In this document: positions 40,783 through 51,870 of the stretch, piece by piece
How the letters are laid out: every line of letters starts with the position of its first letter
Position numbering within the stretch: the first letter of the stretch is position 1
Assembly: GCA_017308255.1 (NCBI GenBank)
Contig: JAFKFN010000004.1
Location: 62,001 to 126,000 of the forward strand
DNA: 64,000 bases
Source: Altererythrobacter sp.
GTDB lineage: Bacteria; Pseudomonadota; Alphaproteobacteria; Sphingomonadales; Sphingomonadaceae
Reading direction: 5' to 3'
Position numbers and translations under genes: made by a program
Notes under the pieces: model-generated
The model's database searches: none
What the model saw: only the letters and a program-made list of their open reading frames with translations
Told to the model about the DNA's origin: nothing

Positions 40783-42982
40783 GACCATGACGCTTGACCG
40801 CCGTTCCCTGCTCAAGGCCAGCGCGCTGGCCGGCGGGGGCCTGATGCTCGCCGTGGCCCTGCCGCTTCCGGCGCGCGCCGCCGCCGCTGGGGCGGGCCAG
40901 GGTGCGGAGCTCAACGCCTTCATCACCATCGCGCCCGACAACGTGATCACCATCGTCGGCAAGAACCCCGAAATCGGCCAGGGCATCAAGACCATGCTGC
41001 CCATGCTGATCGCGGAGGAACTGGATGCCGATTGGGACCAGGTGAAGATCGTCCAGGGCGGCACGGACACCGCGAAATACGGGATGCAGATGGCCGGCGG
41101 CAGCACGGCCACGCCGATGAACTGGCTGCCGCTGCGCCAGGCCGGCGCGGCCGGGCGGCAGATGCTGCTCCAGGCGGCCGCGCGCCGCTGGGGGGTGGAT
41201 AGCGCGAAGCTGGTCACCGAGCCGGGCAAGGTAGTCGATCCCGCTTCCGGCCGCTCGCTGACCTATGGCGAGCTGGCGAGCGAGGCGGCCGATGTGGCCG
41301 TGCCCGATCTGGCCAAGGTGCCGCTCAAGGATCCCAAGGATTTCCGCATCATCGGCCGCGCCATCGGCGGGATCGACAGTGGGCGGATCGTGAAGGGGGA
41401 ACCGATCTTCGGGCTCGACACCCAGCTTCCCGGCATGGTCCACGCCGCTTACGAGCGGGCGCGGGTATTCGGCTCCAAGCTCAAGTCCGCCGATCTCGAT
41501 GCCGTGAAGGCCACGCCGGGCGTGCTCGATGCCTTCGTGATCGAAGGCAACGGGCAGGCCGATCAGCTGGTGGACGGCGTGGCGATCATCGCCAAGAACT
41601 GGTGGATCGCCAACAAGGCGCGCGAGAAGCTGTCAATCGAATGGGACACCGGCGAATGGAGCGGCCATTCGACCGCCGGCTATGATCAGCGCGCGCGTGA
41701 GCTGATGGCGGCCGGCAAGCCGGAGGACGTGTTCTCCAGCGATGGCGATGTCGATGCCGCCTTCGCTTCGGCCGCCAAGGTGCTCGATGCGGAATACTTC
41801 TACCCCTTCCTGGCCCACGTGCCGATGGAACCGCAGAACTGCACGGCCCTGTGCCATGAAGACGGCTCGATGGAGATGTGGGCGCCCACCCAGATGCCGC
41901 AGGGCGGCCAGATGGCCGTGGCGCAGATGCTGGGCCTGTCGCCCGACAAGGTCACGGTGCATATGACCCGCACGGGCGGTGGTTTCGGCCGCCGTCTGAC
42001 GAACGATTTCATGCACCAGGCGGCGGCGATCGCCAAGAAGATGCCCGGCACGCCCGTGCAGCTGATCTGGAGCCGCGAGGACGACGTCCACAGCGACTTC
42101 TACCGGCCGGCCGGTTGGCACCGCCTGCGCGCGGCGCTGGACGGGGACGGCAAGCTGATCGGCTTCGACGATCACTTCATCACTTTCGATATCACCGGCG
42201 GGTTCAACCCCGCGGCCATGGCGCCGGACATCTTCCCGGCCCGGTTCGTGCCCAATCTGCGCTATGCGCAAAGCAAGCTCAAAACCCGCGTGCCGATGGG
42301 CGCGCTGCGGGCGCCTTCGTCCAACGCGCTGGCTTTCGTTACCCAGGCCTTCCTTGACGAGGTGGCCGAAGCGCAGGGCCGCGATCTGCCCGCCTTGCTG
42401 GATGACCTGCTATCCTCGCGCGGCAAGTTCCCCGACAGCCGGGGTTTCGGCGGCGCGCAGCCCGGCTTCGATCCGGCGCGGGCCAAGGGGGTGATCCGCA
42501 AGGCGATGGAAATGTCCGCCTGGGACCGTCCGTCATCGCCGGGCCGGGCCAAGGGCTTCGGCTATTACTTCAGCCACATGGGCTATTTCGCCGAAGTGGT
42601 GGAAGCCAGCCTGTCCGATCGCGGCCAGGTCGAAGTGCACAATGTCTGGGCGGCGGGCGATGTCGGCAGCCACATCATCAATCCGTTCGGCGCGCTGAAC
42701 CAGGTGGAAGGCTCGATCATCGACGGAATCGGTCAGGCGACCTCGCTCGCGATCGAGCTTGATGGCGGTGCGGTGGTCCAATCCAATTATAATGATTACC
42801 CGGTGCCGCGCATGCCCGTGACGCCGGAGATCCACGTCGAATGGGTCAAGACCGATCACAATCCCACCGGCCTGGGCGAGCCCGCGCTGCCGCCGGTGAT
42901 CCCGGCCCTGACCAACGCGCTCCACAAGCTCACCGGCAAGCGCATCCGCAGGCTGCCGATCGACACGAAGCAACTGGTCTGA
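40775..42982 (+). CDS. Mo-hydroxylase large subunit, Tat-exported (IorB type)
   Basis: This 735-residue molybdopterin-binding subunit has a twin-arginine signal (LDRRSLLKASALAGGGLMLA). Cofactor-binding loops include GGSTATPMNW and TRTGGGFGRRLTNDF, and the likely catalytic glutamate is in GLGEPALPPV (residue about 702). Such enzymes hydroxylate N-heterocycles or oxidise aldehydes using water and pass electrons to the 2Fe-2S subunit. The small subunit has no signal and would be co-exported. It fits with oxidation of aldehydes made by the PQQ enzymes. Confidence 0.88.
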   Translation: MSETMTLDRRSLLKASALAGGGLMLAVALPLPARAAAAGAGQGAELNAFITIAPDNVITIVGKNPEIGQGIKTMLPMLIAEELDADWDQVKIVQGGTDTAKYGMQMAGGSTATPMNWLPLRQAGAAGRQMLLQAAARRWGVDSAKLVTEPGKVVDPASGRSLTYGELASEAADVAVPDLAKVPLKDPKDFRIIGRAIGGIDSGRIVKGEPIFGLDTQLPGMVHAAYERARVFGSKLKSADLDAVKATPGVLDAFVIEGNGQADQLVDGVAIIAKNWWIANKAREKLSIEWDTGEWSGHSTAGYDQRARELMAAGKPEDVFSSDGDVDAAFASAAKVLDAEYFYPFLAHVPMEPQNCTALCHEDGSMEMWAPTQMPQGGQMAVAQMLGLSPDKVTVHMTRTGGGFGRRLTNDFMHQAAAIAKKMPGTPVQLIWSREDDVHSDFYRPAGWHRLRAALDGDGKLIGFDDHFITFDITGGFNPAAMAPDIFPARFVPNLRYAQSKLKTRVPMGALRAPSSNALAFVTQAFLDEVAEAQGRDLPALLDDLLSSRGKFPDSRGFGGAQPGFDPARAKGVIRKAMEMSAWDRPSSPGRAKGFGYYFSHMGYFAEVVEASLSDRGQVEVHNVWAAGDVGSHIINPFGALNQVEGSIIDGIGQATSLAIELDGGAVVQSNYNDYPVPRMPVTPEIHVEWVKTDHNPTGLGEPALPPVIPALTNALHKLTGKRIRRLPIDTKQLV

Positions 42983-43236
42983 ATCCTCTCCTCGAAAGGG
43001 GGGACCACGCGAAGAACGATGGAAGGGTGCTCGCGCCCAGGCGCGATAGCCCCCTTCTCTTCGGATGGCGCGGCGCAAGGCGTCGTGCTTCGTCGCTTCA
43101 CTTCTCGCCATGACGAATCAGGTTGATTCACCGGCCTCACCTCGCGGCGCGCGATGGTCCTCGCGAATGAGGCTTTAAGACCCCGCGGAATCCGGGCTAT
43201 GAGCAGCTCAAGTCCAGAAACGAGTGGGAGGGGCGG

Positions 43237-44802
43237 ATGATAAGACGGATATGGATGCGTGCGCTGTGCGGCGGATCGGCGGCGGCGCTTGTCGCGCTTG
43301 CCAGCCCGGCGGCGGCGGCCGAATGCGGTGACTTGGCGCGCCTCAGCCTGCCCGATGGCAAGGTGACGGCCGCCAGCGTGGTGGCGGCCGGCGCCTTCCA
43401 GCAGCCCGGCCCCGCCGGTGCGCCGCCCGGCATCGGCGCGGGCCGTTTCGGTGAACTGCCCGCCTTCTGCCGCGTGCAGCTGACGCTGACCCCCAGCGCC
43501 GATTCCGACATCAAGTCCGAAGTCTGGCTGCCGGCGAGCGGATGGAACGGCAAGTATGTCGGCATCGGCAACGGCGTCTGGGCCGGCTCGATCAGCTACG
43601 GCGAAATCGCCAGTGCGCTGGCGCGCGGCTACGCCGTTGCCGCCACCGATACCGGGCATACCGGCAATGGCATGACCGGCGACTTCGCCGTGGGCCATCC
43701 GGAAAAGCTGGTCGATTTCGGCTATCGCGCGGTTCACGAGACGACCGTGGCCGCCAAGCGCGTGATCGAGGCGTTCTATGGCAACGGGCCGAAGCTCTCG
43801 TTCTGGAACTCCTGCTCCACCGGCGGGCGGCAGGGCCTCATGGCCGCCTATCGCTATCCCGCCGATTTCGATGCCATTTCGGCGATGGCCCCGGCCAATC
43901 CGATGACCGACCTCATGACCCAGTCGATGTGGGCCGGCGGGCAACCACAACGCGCGCCGGGCGCATCGCTGACGCCGGCGCAGATGAACGCGGTCCACCG
44001 CGCTGCCGTGGCGCAGTGCGACAAGGACGATGGGCTGGAAGATGGGCTGATCGCCATGCCCGGCCAGTGCCGCTTCGATCCCGGCACCGTTCCGGGATTG
44101 ACCGCGGAACAGGCGGAAACGGTGCGCGCGATCTATCGCGGGCCGCCGAACTTGCCCGGCTGGCCCGTCGGCAGCGAAACGCAGCTGGGCATGCTGGTGC
44201 AGGGGCAGACCCCGTTCCCCGTCGCTTACACCTATTTCAGCATGCTCGTCTTCGGCGACCGGCCGCAGTGGGATTGGAAGACCTTCGACTACGTTCGCGA
44301 CGCACAGGCGGGGCGGGCCTATGGCGCGAACATCCTCGATGTTCCGTCCAACGGCCTCGGCGCGTTCTTCGCGCGGGGCGGCAAGCTGCTGCTCAGCCAC
44401 GGATGGACCGACGGGCTTATCCCGGCCAACAACACGCTCCGATTCTACGACGGCTTGCGGCCGAGCTTGAGCGACGCGCAGGCGGACAATCAGCTGCGGC
44501 TCTACATGGTGCCGGGGATGGACCATTGCTCCGGCGGCGACGGGGCCAGCCAGTTCGATACGCTCGGTACGATCGACGAATGGGCCAGCACGGGCAAGGC
44601 GCCTGACCGGCTCATCGCCACGCGCCCGGCCGCCATGGGCGGCCCTCCCGGCGCGCCGGCGGCGGCGCCGCGCGAGCCGATGACGCGGCCGCTCTGCCCC
44701 TATCCGCTCTACGCGCGCTACAAGGGCGCGGGCGATCCCAACGATCCGGCCAGCTTCCAGTGCACCCGGCTGCCGGCCATGAGTTCGCCCTCGCGAAGCT
44801 GA
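43237..44802 (+). CDS. exported tannase/feruloyl esterase-family protein
   Basis: This 521-residue alpha/beta-hydrolase has a signal peptide (GSAAALVALASPAAAAECG). The tannase/feruloyl-esterase nucleophile motif SFWNSCSTGGRQG (Ser after the conserved Cys) is present, with the acid in LSHGWTDGLIP and the histidine in PGMDHCSGGDG, where another Cys closes the usual CS-D-HC pattern. It should release aromatic acids from esters in the periplasm or outside. A strong GGGAGGGG precedes the ATG. It is coupled to xdhC by ATGA. Confidence 0.88.
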   Translation: MIRRIWMRALCGGSAAALVALASPAAAAECGDLARLSLPDGKVTAASVVAAGAFQQPGPAGAPPGIGAGRFGELPAFCRVQLTLTPSADSDIKSEVWLPASGWNGKYVGIGNGVWAGSISYGEIASALARGYAVAATDTGHTGNGMTGDFAVGHPEKLVDFGYRAVHETTVAAKRVIEAFYGNGPKLSFWNSCSTGGRQGLMAAYRYPADFDAISAMAPANPMTDLMTQSMWAGGQPQRAPGASLTPAQMNAVHRAAVAQCDKDDGLEDGLIAMPGQCRFDPGTVPGLTAEQAETVRAIYRGPPNLPGWPVGSETQLGMLVQGQTPFPVAYTYFSMLVFGDRPQWDWKTFDYVRDAQAGRAYGANILDVPSNGLGAFFARGGKLLLSHGWTDGLIPANNTLRFYDGLRPSLSDAQADNQLRLYMVPGMDHCSGGDGASQFDTLGTIDEWASTGKAPDRLIATRPAAMGGPPGAPAAAPREPMTRPLCPYPLYARYKGAGDPNDPASFQCTRLPAMSSPSRS

Positions 44803-45647
44803 TGCTGGCAACCGCGCGCCGCCCAGCCTGGACCGATGACCGCGCCGCCTTGCGCGCGGCGTGCGATCCGGGGGTGGGCCTGTGCACGGTGGTCGGCATC
44901 GAAGGCAGCTTTTCCCGCCGCATCGGGGCGCAGCTCGCGGTCGGGCCCCGGGGGGAAATCACCGGCAGCCTGGCCGATGGATGCCTCGAAAGGCAGCTCG
45001 CCAGCGAGATCGCCCTGGCGCGCGGCCCCGTGGTCAAGCGCTTTGGCGCCGGGTCGGAGCTGATCGATTTCCGCCTGCCCTGCGGCAGCGGGCTGGACGT
45101 GCTGATCGATCCCGCGCCCGATCGGGCGGCCGCCGGCCGCGCCGTGGAGTGCCTCGAGGCGCGGGCTGAGGCAGTCTTGCCCCTGCCCAGCGAACAACTG
45201 CCGCAGCGCCGCTATATCCCGCCGCTGCGCCTGCTGCTGTTCGGGGAAGGGCCGGAGCTGGAGGCGCTGGCCGTCCTCGCCTCCGCCGCCGGAGTGGAAG
45301 TGGCCGCGCATGGCAAGGATGCGCTTTCGCTCGGCCGCCAGCCCGCCGGTTTCACCGCCGATCCCTGGACTGCCGTGGTCCTGCTGTTCCACGATCACGA
45401 ATGGGAACAGGCGATTCTGGAATGGGCGCTGGAAACGCCCGCCTTCCACATCGGCGCGCAAGGTGGCCTGGAAGCGCGCCGTTCCCGGATGGAGCGGCTG
45501 GCGGCCCGCGGCGCCACGCCCGATCAGCTCGCCCGCATCCGCAGCCCGGTGGGCGTGATCGCCCGCAGCCGCGAGCCGGGCGTGCTGGCGCTTTCCGTGC
45601 TGGCCCAGATCGTCGGCGAATACGAGGCGCTGCACCCGCATGGCTGA
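44802..45647 (+). CDS. xdhC: XdhC-family Mo-cofactor insertion protein
   Basis: This 281-residue protein has the XdhC N-terminus (LCTVVGIEGSFSRRIGAQLA, then GEITGSLADGCLERQLASEI) and a C-terminal Rossmann-like part (LRLLLFGEGPELEALAVLAS, then FHIGAQGGLEARRSR). XdhC proteins sulfurate or insert the molybdenum cofactor into hydroxylases. It very likely serves the IorAB-type enzyme encoded just upstream. It overlaps mocA by 8 bases. Confidence 0.88.
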   Translation: MLATARRPAWTDDRAALRAACDPGVGLCTVVGIEGSFSRRIGAQLAVGPRGEITGSLADGCLERQLASEIALARGPVVKRFGAGSELIDFRLPCGSGLDVLIDPAPDRAAAGRAVECLEARAEAVLPLPSEQLPQRRYIPPLRLLLFGEGPELEALAVLASAAGVEVAAHGKDALSLGRQPAGFTADPWTAVVLLFHDHEWEQAILEWALETPAFHIGAQGGLEARRSRMERLAARGATPDQLARIRSPVGVIARSREPGVLALSVLAQIVGEYEALHPHG

Positions 45648-46206
45648 ACCGCATGTCGTCGTGCTCGCCGCCGGCCGGGGGGAGCGCTTCGGGGGCGGCA
45701 AGCTCGATGCGATCTGCGCCGGCAAGCCGCTCGGCCATTGGGCGCTCGATGCCGTGGCCGATGCGGGGCTCGATCCCGGAACCCTGGTCGTCGGCCCGGG
45801 CAGCGTCCATTTCGCGGACGGGCATCCGGGCTGGAAGCTGCTGGTCAATCCTCATCCGGAGGAGGGGCTGGGGACTTCGCTGGCACTCGCCGCACAGGCA
45901 GCCCTGGCGCGCGGGGACCAGGCGCTGCTGGTCCTGCTGGCCGATATGCCGCTGGTCACGCCGGCCTATCTGCGCCGTCTCGCCGCCAGTCGGCCCCCGG
46001 CGGCCACCGGCCATGCCGACGATCACGCCGGCGTTCCCGCCTTGCTCGACTGTGCCCTGATCGAGAAGGCCGCCACGCTTTCCGGCGATCGCGGCGCCGG
46101 CCCCTTGTTGGAAACCGCCACGCTGCTCGATCCGCCGGCGGGTATGCTGCGCGATGTCGATACGCCGGAGGATCTGGCGGAGGTGGAGCAAATCCTTTCC
46201 CGCTAA
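45640..46206 (+). CDS. mocA: molybdenum cofactor cytidylyltransferase (MocA-like)
   Basis: This 188-residue nucleotidyltransferase has the MobA/MocA N-terminal VVVLAAGRGERFGGGKLD, the metal/nucleotide motif LLVLLADMPLVTPAYL, and DVDTPEDLAEVE at the C-terminus. It should make the molybdopterin cytosine dinucleotide form used by IorAB-type enzymes. It is the last gene of the Mo-hydroxylase operon. Confidence 0.88.
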   Translation: MAEPHVVVLAAGRGERFGGGKLDAICAGKPLGHWALDAVADAGLDPGTLVVGPGSVHFADGHPGWKLLVNPHPEEGLGTSLALAAQAALARGDQALLVLLADMPLVTPAYLRRLAASRPPAATGHADDHAGVPALLDCALIEKAATLSGDRGAGPLLETATLLDPPAGMLRDVDTPEDLAEVEQILSR

Positions 46207-46213
46207 CCTCCTT

Positions 46214-46304
46214 CGTCATTCCCGCGAAGGCGGAAATCCAGCGTACAAAGCGGGCGCGCGTAGCGCTCATTACGGTCTGGGTCCCCGCTTTCGCGGGGAT
46301 GACG
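46214..46304. repeat. palindromic repeat, family B (CGTCATTCCCGCGAA type)
   Basis: Inverted arms CGTCATTCCCGCGAAGGCGG and GTCCCCGCTTTCGCGGGGAT enclose about 45 bases. It lies between the convergent mocA and SnoaL-like genes and fills the whole gap. Copies at 49,154 and 51,765; half-size relative at 39,526. Confidence 0.8.
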
Positions 46305-46306
46305 AG

Positions 46307-47121
46307 CTATTCAGAGGTGCGGTGAAACACCGGCTCCCCCGCGCGCTGCACCGCGATCCGCTCGATCAGCCCGCCGCGCAAGGTGTAGGTCACGATCACT
46401 CTCACTTCGATATAATCGCCCTTCCGCAGCGGCCCGACCACGAAATCCGGCGCGTCGGCCACGGCGGTGAACCGGCTGGTCGTGTCGCTGACGATCTCGC
46501 TCTCGCTCGCCTCGATGCCATGCACCGTCAGGCTTTCGCGCACGCGCTGGAACATCGCGGTGTAGAAATCGGCGATGGCCTGCTTGCCCCTCATCGGCGG
46601 CACAGAGCCCAGCAGCAGCTCCACATCATCGGTATAGAACCGGGTGTAGCGCTCGGCATCGCCGGCGGAAAAGGCGGCCGTATAGGCCGCGTAAGCCGCC
46701 AGCTGGCTGGGATGCGGCCCCAGCGGCGGCAGCTTGGTCACGCCCTTTTCCGCCGGCCAGGTCATGGTCTTCAGCCGCTGGATCTGCCCCCTGTCGTCGA
46801 GCACATAGTGCGCCAGGAACTTCACCGTGATGGAATCGCCGGGGAACAGGTGCTGGAAGGGGAAGTCCGCGCGCTCCTTGGTCGCGTGGAAGTCCATGTC
46901 GATCTCGGCGAACAGGTCCTGCCCCTGCTGCACCCAGGCCACGATGCGCGGGCATTCGCGCACCCCGTCATGCGCCCAGGCCAGGAAGCGGCGCATCCCG
47001 TCGCGCCCTTCGAACGTGCCGCTGCCGCTTTCCATCGCGCAGTGCTCGGCAAACCAGCGCGTCACCAGCGCCTCGTCGTCGCCGGTCAGGAAATCCGCGA
47101 CATAGGCTTCATAGTCGAAAG

Positions 47122-47125
<4 letters not shown>
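46307..47125 (-). CDS. tandem SnoaL/NTF2-domain protein
   Basis: This 272-residue cytosolic protein seems to hold two NTF2-like domains: residues 1-130 (MTFDYEAYVADFLTGDDEAL, then FPGDSITVKFLAHYVLDD) and 140-272 (AYAAYTAAFSAGDAERYTRF, then MRGKQAIADFYTAMFQ). No signal peptide, unlike the periplasmic paralogs. The ATG overlaps the carboxylase stop, so it is cotranscribed with pccA. The function is unknown; it may be a dehydratase or a binding protein for an acyl-CoA intermediate. Confidence 0.72.
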
Positions 47126-49116
<1,991 letters not shown>

Positions 49117-49153
49117 CAGCGAGGCGCTTCCCAGGAAACGGCACCCCCTTCTT

Positions 49154-49237
49154 CGTCACCCCCGCGAAAGCGGGGGCCCAGTAGGCTCTCATTGCGCCCA
49201 CAGACGCGACTGGGCTCCCACTTTCGCGGGAATGACG
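49154..49237. repeat. palindromic repeat, family B (second copy)
   Basis: Arms CGTCACCCCCGCGAAAGCGG and CCCACTTTCGCGGGAATGAC flank about 40 bases. It lies in the 166-base gap upstream of pccA, after the sulfhydrylase gene. Confidence 0.8.
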
Positions 49238-49282
49238 AAACAGGGACAATACGCTCACGCCGCCACGGCCTCGCCCATCGCC

Positions 49283-50563
49283 TCAAACCTGCTCCAGCGC
49301 CTGGCTGAGGTCGGCGATGATGTCGTCGATATGTTCGATGCCGACCGACACGCGCACCACGTCCGGCCCGGCACCCGCTTCGACCAGCGCTTCGGGTTCG
49401 AGCTGGCGGTGCGTGGTGGAGGCCGGGTGGATGATCAGCGAGCGAGTATCGCCCATGTTGGCCAGGTGGCTGAACAGCTTGACCGAGGAGACCAGCTTCA
49501 CGCCCGCTTCATAGCCGCCCTTGAGGCCGAAGGTGAACACCGCGCCGCCCTTGCCGCCCAGATAGCGCTGCGCCAGCGTGTGATAGCGATCGCCTTCCAG
49601 CCCGGCATAGGACACCCACTCCACCTTGGGGTGCGCCTTCAGCCATTGGGCCAGCGCCAGCGCGTTGCTGCAATGGCGCTCCATCCGCAGGGCCAGCGTC
49701 TCCATCCCGGTCAGCACGAAGAAGGCGTTCATCGGCGACAGGGCCGGGCCGAGATCGCGCAGGCCCAAGGTGCGGGCGGCGAGGATGAAGGCCAGCTCGC
49801 CGAACGTGTCGGCAAAACTCGTGCCGTGGTACGAGGCATTGGGCTCACTCAGGTAGGGGTACTTGCCGCCTGCCTTCCAGTCGAAGCGACCGGCATCGAC
49901 GATCACCCCGGCGATCGAATTGCCGTGCCCGCCTAGGAACTTGGTTGCCGAATGGACCACGATATCGGCCCCGTGCTCGATCGGGCGGCACAGCATCGGC
50001 GTCGCCAGCGTGTTGTCCACGATCAGCGGCACGCCCGCATCGTGCGCCACCTTGGCGATCGCCGCGATGTCCTGCACGCCCTGCGGATTGGCCAGGCTTT
50101 CGATGAAGATGCAGCGCGTCTTGTCGTCGATCGCGGCGGCGATGGCGGCCGGATCGTCCGCATCCACGAACTTCGCGTCCCACGCCATCTTGCGGAAGCT
50201 CTGGCCGATCTGGTTGAGCGATCCGCCATAGAGCCGCTTGGCCGCCACGATGTTGCAGTGTGGCTCCATCAGCGTGTGAAAGACAAGGAACTGCGCCGCA
50301 TGGCCCGATGCCACCGCCAGGCCGGCCAGGCCGCCCTCCATTGCCGCCACCTTGCCTTCCAGCACGCCACTGGTGGGGTTCATGATCCGGGTGTAAATGT
50401 TCCCGAATTCCTCCAGGTTGAACAGCCGCGCCGCGTGATCCACGTCGTCGAACACATAGGACGTGGTCTGGTAGATCGGCGTCACCCGCGCCTTGGTCGT
50501 GGGATCGGGCGCAGTGCCGGCGTGAATGGTCAGGGTTTCCAGCTTCTGGTCGGTCACGTTCAT
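49283..50563 (-). CDS. metY: O-acetylhomoserine sulfhydrylase
   Basis: This 426-residue PLP enzyme of the Cys/Met metabolism family has the lysine-binding site SATKFLGGHGNSIAGVIV and early blocks TPIYQTTSYVFDD, then GNIYTRIMNPTSGVLEGKVA. It makes homocysteine from O-acetylhomoserine and sulfide. Length is typical of MetY (about 430) rather than MetB/MetC (about 380). The ATG at 50563 is chosen; the longer frame overlaps the next gene. Confidence 0.9.
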   Translation of the reverse strand: MNVTDQKLETLTIHAGTAPDPTTKARVTPIYQTTSYVFDDVDHAARLFNLEEFGNIYTRIMNPTSGVLEGKVAAMEGGLAGLAVASGHAAQFLVFHTLMEPHCNIVAAKRLYGGSLNQIGQSFRKMAWDAKFVDADDPAAIAAAIDDKTRCIFIESLANPQGVQDIAAIAKVAHDAGVPLIVDNTLATPMLCRPIEHGADIVVHSATKFLGGHGNSIAGVIVDAGRFDWKAGGKYPYLSEPNASYHGTSFADTFGELAFILAARTLGLRDLGPALSPMNAFFVLTGMETLALRMERHCSNALALAQWLKAHPKVEWVSYAGLEGDRYHTLAQRYLGGKGGAVFTFGLKGGYEAGVKLVSSVKLFSHLANMGDTRSLIIHPASTTHRQLEPEALVEAGAGPDVVRVSVGIEHIDDIIADLSQALEQV

Positions 50564-50574
50564 GGCTCCATGGT

Positions 50575-50979
50575 TCAAGGGGTGGCGACGAGATCGCGCA
50601 GTTGCTGGATGCGTAGCTCGGTCAGATAGGTTTTGCACTGCGCGTTCATCATCGGCTGCAAGGATCCGCCGCGGGCCAGGAAGCTTTCCGAAAGGCACTG
50701 CGCATCGCGGAATGTCAGCCAGGCGCGCTGGCCATTGAGCAGCGTGTCGAAATAGCCGGGCTGCTTGTCGTGCTCCCGGTCGATCTGCGCGTCGAGCGCT
50801 TTCATCCGCGCCGCCGTTTCCGCCCATTGCGCATTGAGCGCGGCGTCGGAGCTTTCGAAATCCCGCGCGGCGCAGCGATTCATCTCCAGCTGGGTCAGCG
50901 CCTTGTCGCAGTTGATCGGTTCGTCCGCCGTGGAAGCGCCCGCCTGGGCAAGCAGCAGCGCGGCGGCGATGGCGATCAT
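50575..50979 (-). CDS. LprI-like/DUF1311 exported protein
   Basis: This 134-residue protein has a signal peptide (MIAIAAALLLAQAGASTA). It has the LprI/DUF1311 pattern of conserved Cys residues and NxC...E motifs: INCDKALTQLEMNRCAARDF and RAWLTFRDAQCLSESF. Relatives inhibit lysozyme. Its start overlaps the preceding gene (ATGA). Confidence 0.75.
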   Translation of the reverse strand: MIAIAAALLLAQAGASTADEPINCDKALTQLEMNRCAARDFESSDAALNAQWAETAARMKALDAQIDREHDKQPGYFDTLLNGQRAWLTFRDAQCLSESFLARGGSLQPMMNAQCKTYLTELRIQQLRDLVATP

Positions 50980-51461
50980 TGATCGAACATCCGCTCTCCG
51001 GTCGCCGCCCGATAGTAAGCCGTCGGGGCGGAGGGTGACGTGTCGCTCCAGGTGTCGATCATGTCCTGGCCGGCCCAATCGGACGCGGCGTTCACCGTTT
51101 CGTTCCGGTCGGCGGAAGCCTCGATCGTTTCCAGCGCCCGCGCGCGGCCGATCGCCTCGCCGAAAACCACCGTGAAGGCGGCCACGATGGCGTCGATATA
51201 ATGCTCCCGCTCCGGCGCTTCGCGATGGCCGCGCACCGCGGCCACGGCGGTTCCCATCAAGGCGCCCCGGCAGCGATCGGACCCGAACCGCGCGTCGAAC
51301 GGAACCGTGCCGGGCCGGAATCCCAGCATGTCGAGCTGGCTCTTCAACACCACGAACAGCGTCGCCGCCGTCCGCTGCGCCGGATCGGACATATCCGCGC
51401 CGGCCAGCGCCCGGCTCATTTCCTCACTCAAGGCAAGCGTCTTGTCGGATTGGCCGTTCAT
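50976..51461 (-). CDS. hypothetical protein (161 aa)
   Basis: This soluble helical protein has RTAATLFVVLKSQLDMLGFR and REHYIDAIVAAFTVVFGEAI. There is no signal peptide or known catalytic motif. It is coupled to the LprI-like gene downstream. Family not recognised. Confidence 0.55.
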   Translation of the reverse strand: MNGQSDKTLALSEEMSRALAGADMSDPAQRTAATLFVVLKSQLDMLGFRPGTVPFDARFGSDRCRGALMGTAVAAVRGHREAPEREHYIDAIVAAFTVVFGEAIGRARALETIEASADRNETVNAASDWAGQDMIDTWSDTSPSAPTAYYRAATGERMFDQ

Positions 51462-51504
51462 TCTGTTTCAACTTTCCAGGTTGGCGATGAGAATCTTGGA
51501 AATA

Positions 51505-51726
51505 TCAGCGTCCGTTTCGCGTAAAGAGCCAAAGCATCACGATCCCGCCGGTGAGCACGATCATGAGCGAACCGGGAAATAGCAAGAGGTTCGCTGCGTT
51601 GTTCTTGCAGCTCGAGTCCGGTCCGTCCGCGCAGTCGCCCATCGCCGATCCTACCAGGCAGAATAGGACAACGAGGCTTCCGATGCTTGTATAAGCAAGG
51701 CAGCCGATCCTTTTTCCGGTGCTCAT
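51505..51726 (-). CDS. small two-helix membrane protein (73 aa)
   Basis: The product starts MSTGKRIGCLAYTSIG and has two hydrophobic segments (LVVLFCLVGSAMG and LLLFPGSLMIVLTGGIVMLW) joined by a Cys-containing loop (DCADGPDSSCKNN) that could form a disulfide outside. An upstream ATG at 51750 is possible. Function unknown. Confidence 0.55.
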   Translation of the reverse strand: MSTGKRIGCLAYTSIGSLVVLFCLVGSAMGDCADGPDSSCKNNAANLLLFPGSLMIVLTGGIVMLWLFTRNGR

Positions 51727-51764
51727 CGTCGGGCGATCGCTGAAACTCACTCTCCCAATCCCCT

Positions 51765-51850
51765 CGTCATTCCCGCGAAAGCGGGGACCCAGTTGCGTCT
51801 GCTGCGCGGCCTGAAGAGCCCACTGGGTTCCCGCTTTCGCGGGAATGACG
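51765..51850. repeat. palindromic repeat, family B (third copy)
   Basis: Arms CGTCATTCCCGCGAAAGCGG and CGCTTTCGCGGGAATGACG flank about 40 bases. It lies downstream of bioB, between two same-strand genes. Confidence 0.85.
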
Positions 51851-51870
51851 ACTGAAGAGGAAATGGGCGC

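Noticed and set aside
42856-44811. Open frame of 651 codons on the minus strand opposite the tannase gene
   Set aside because: The plus strand encodes a complete tannase-family protein with catalytic triad; the minus frame has no recognisable motif.
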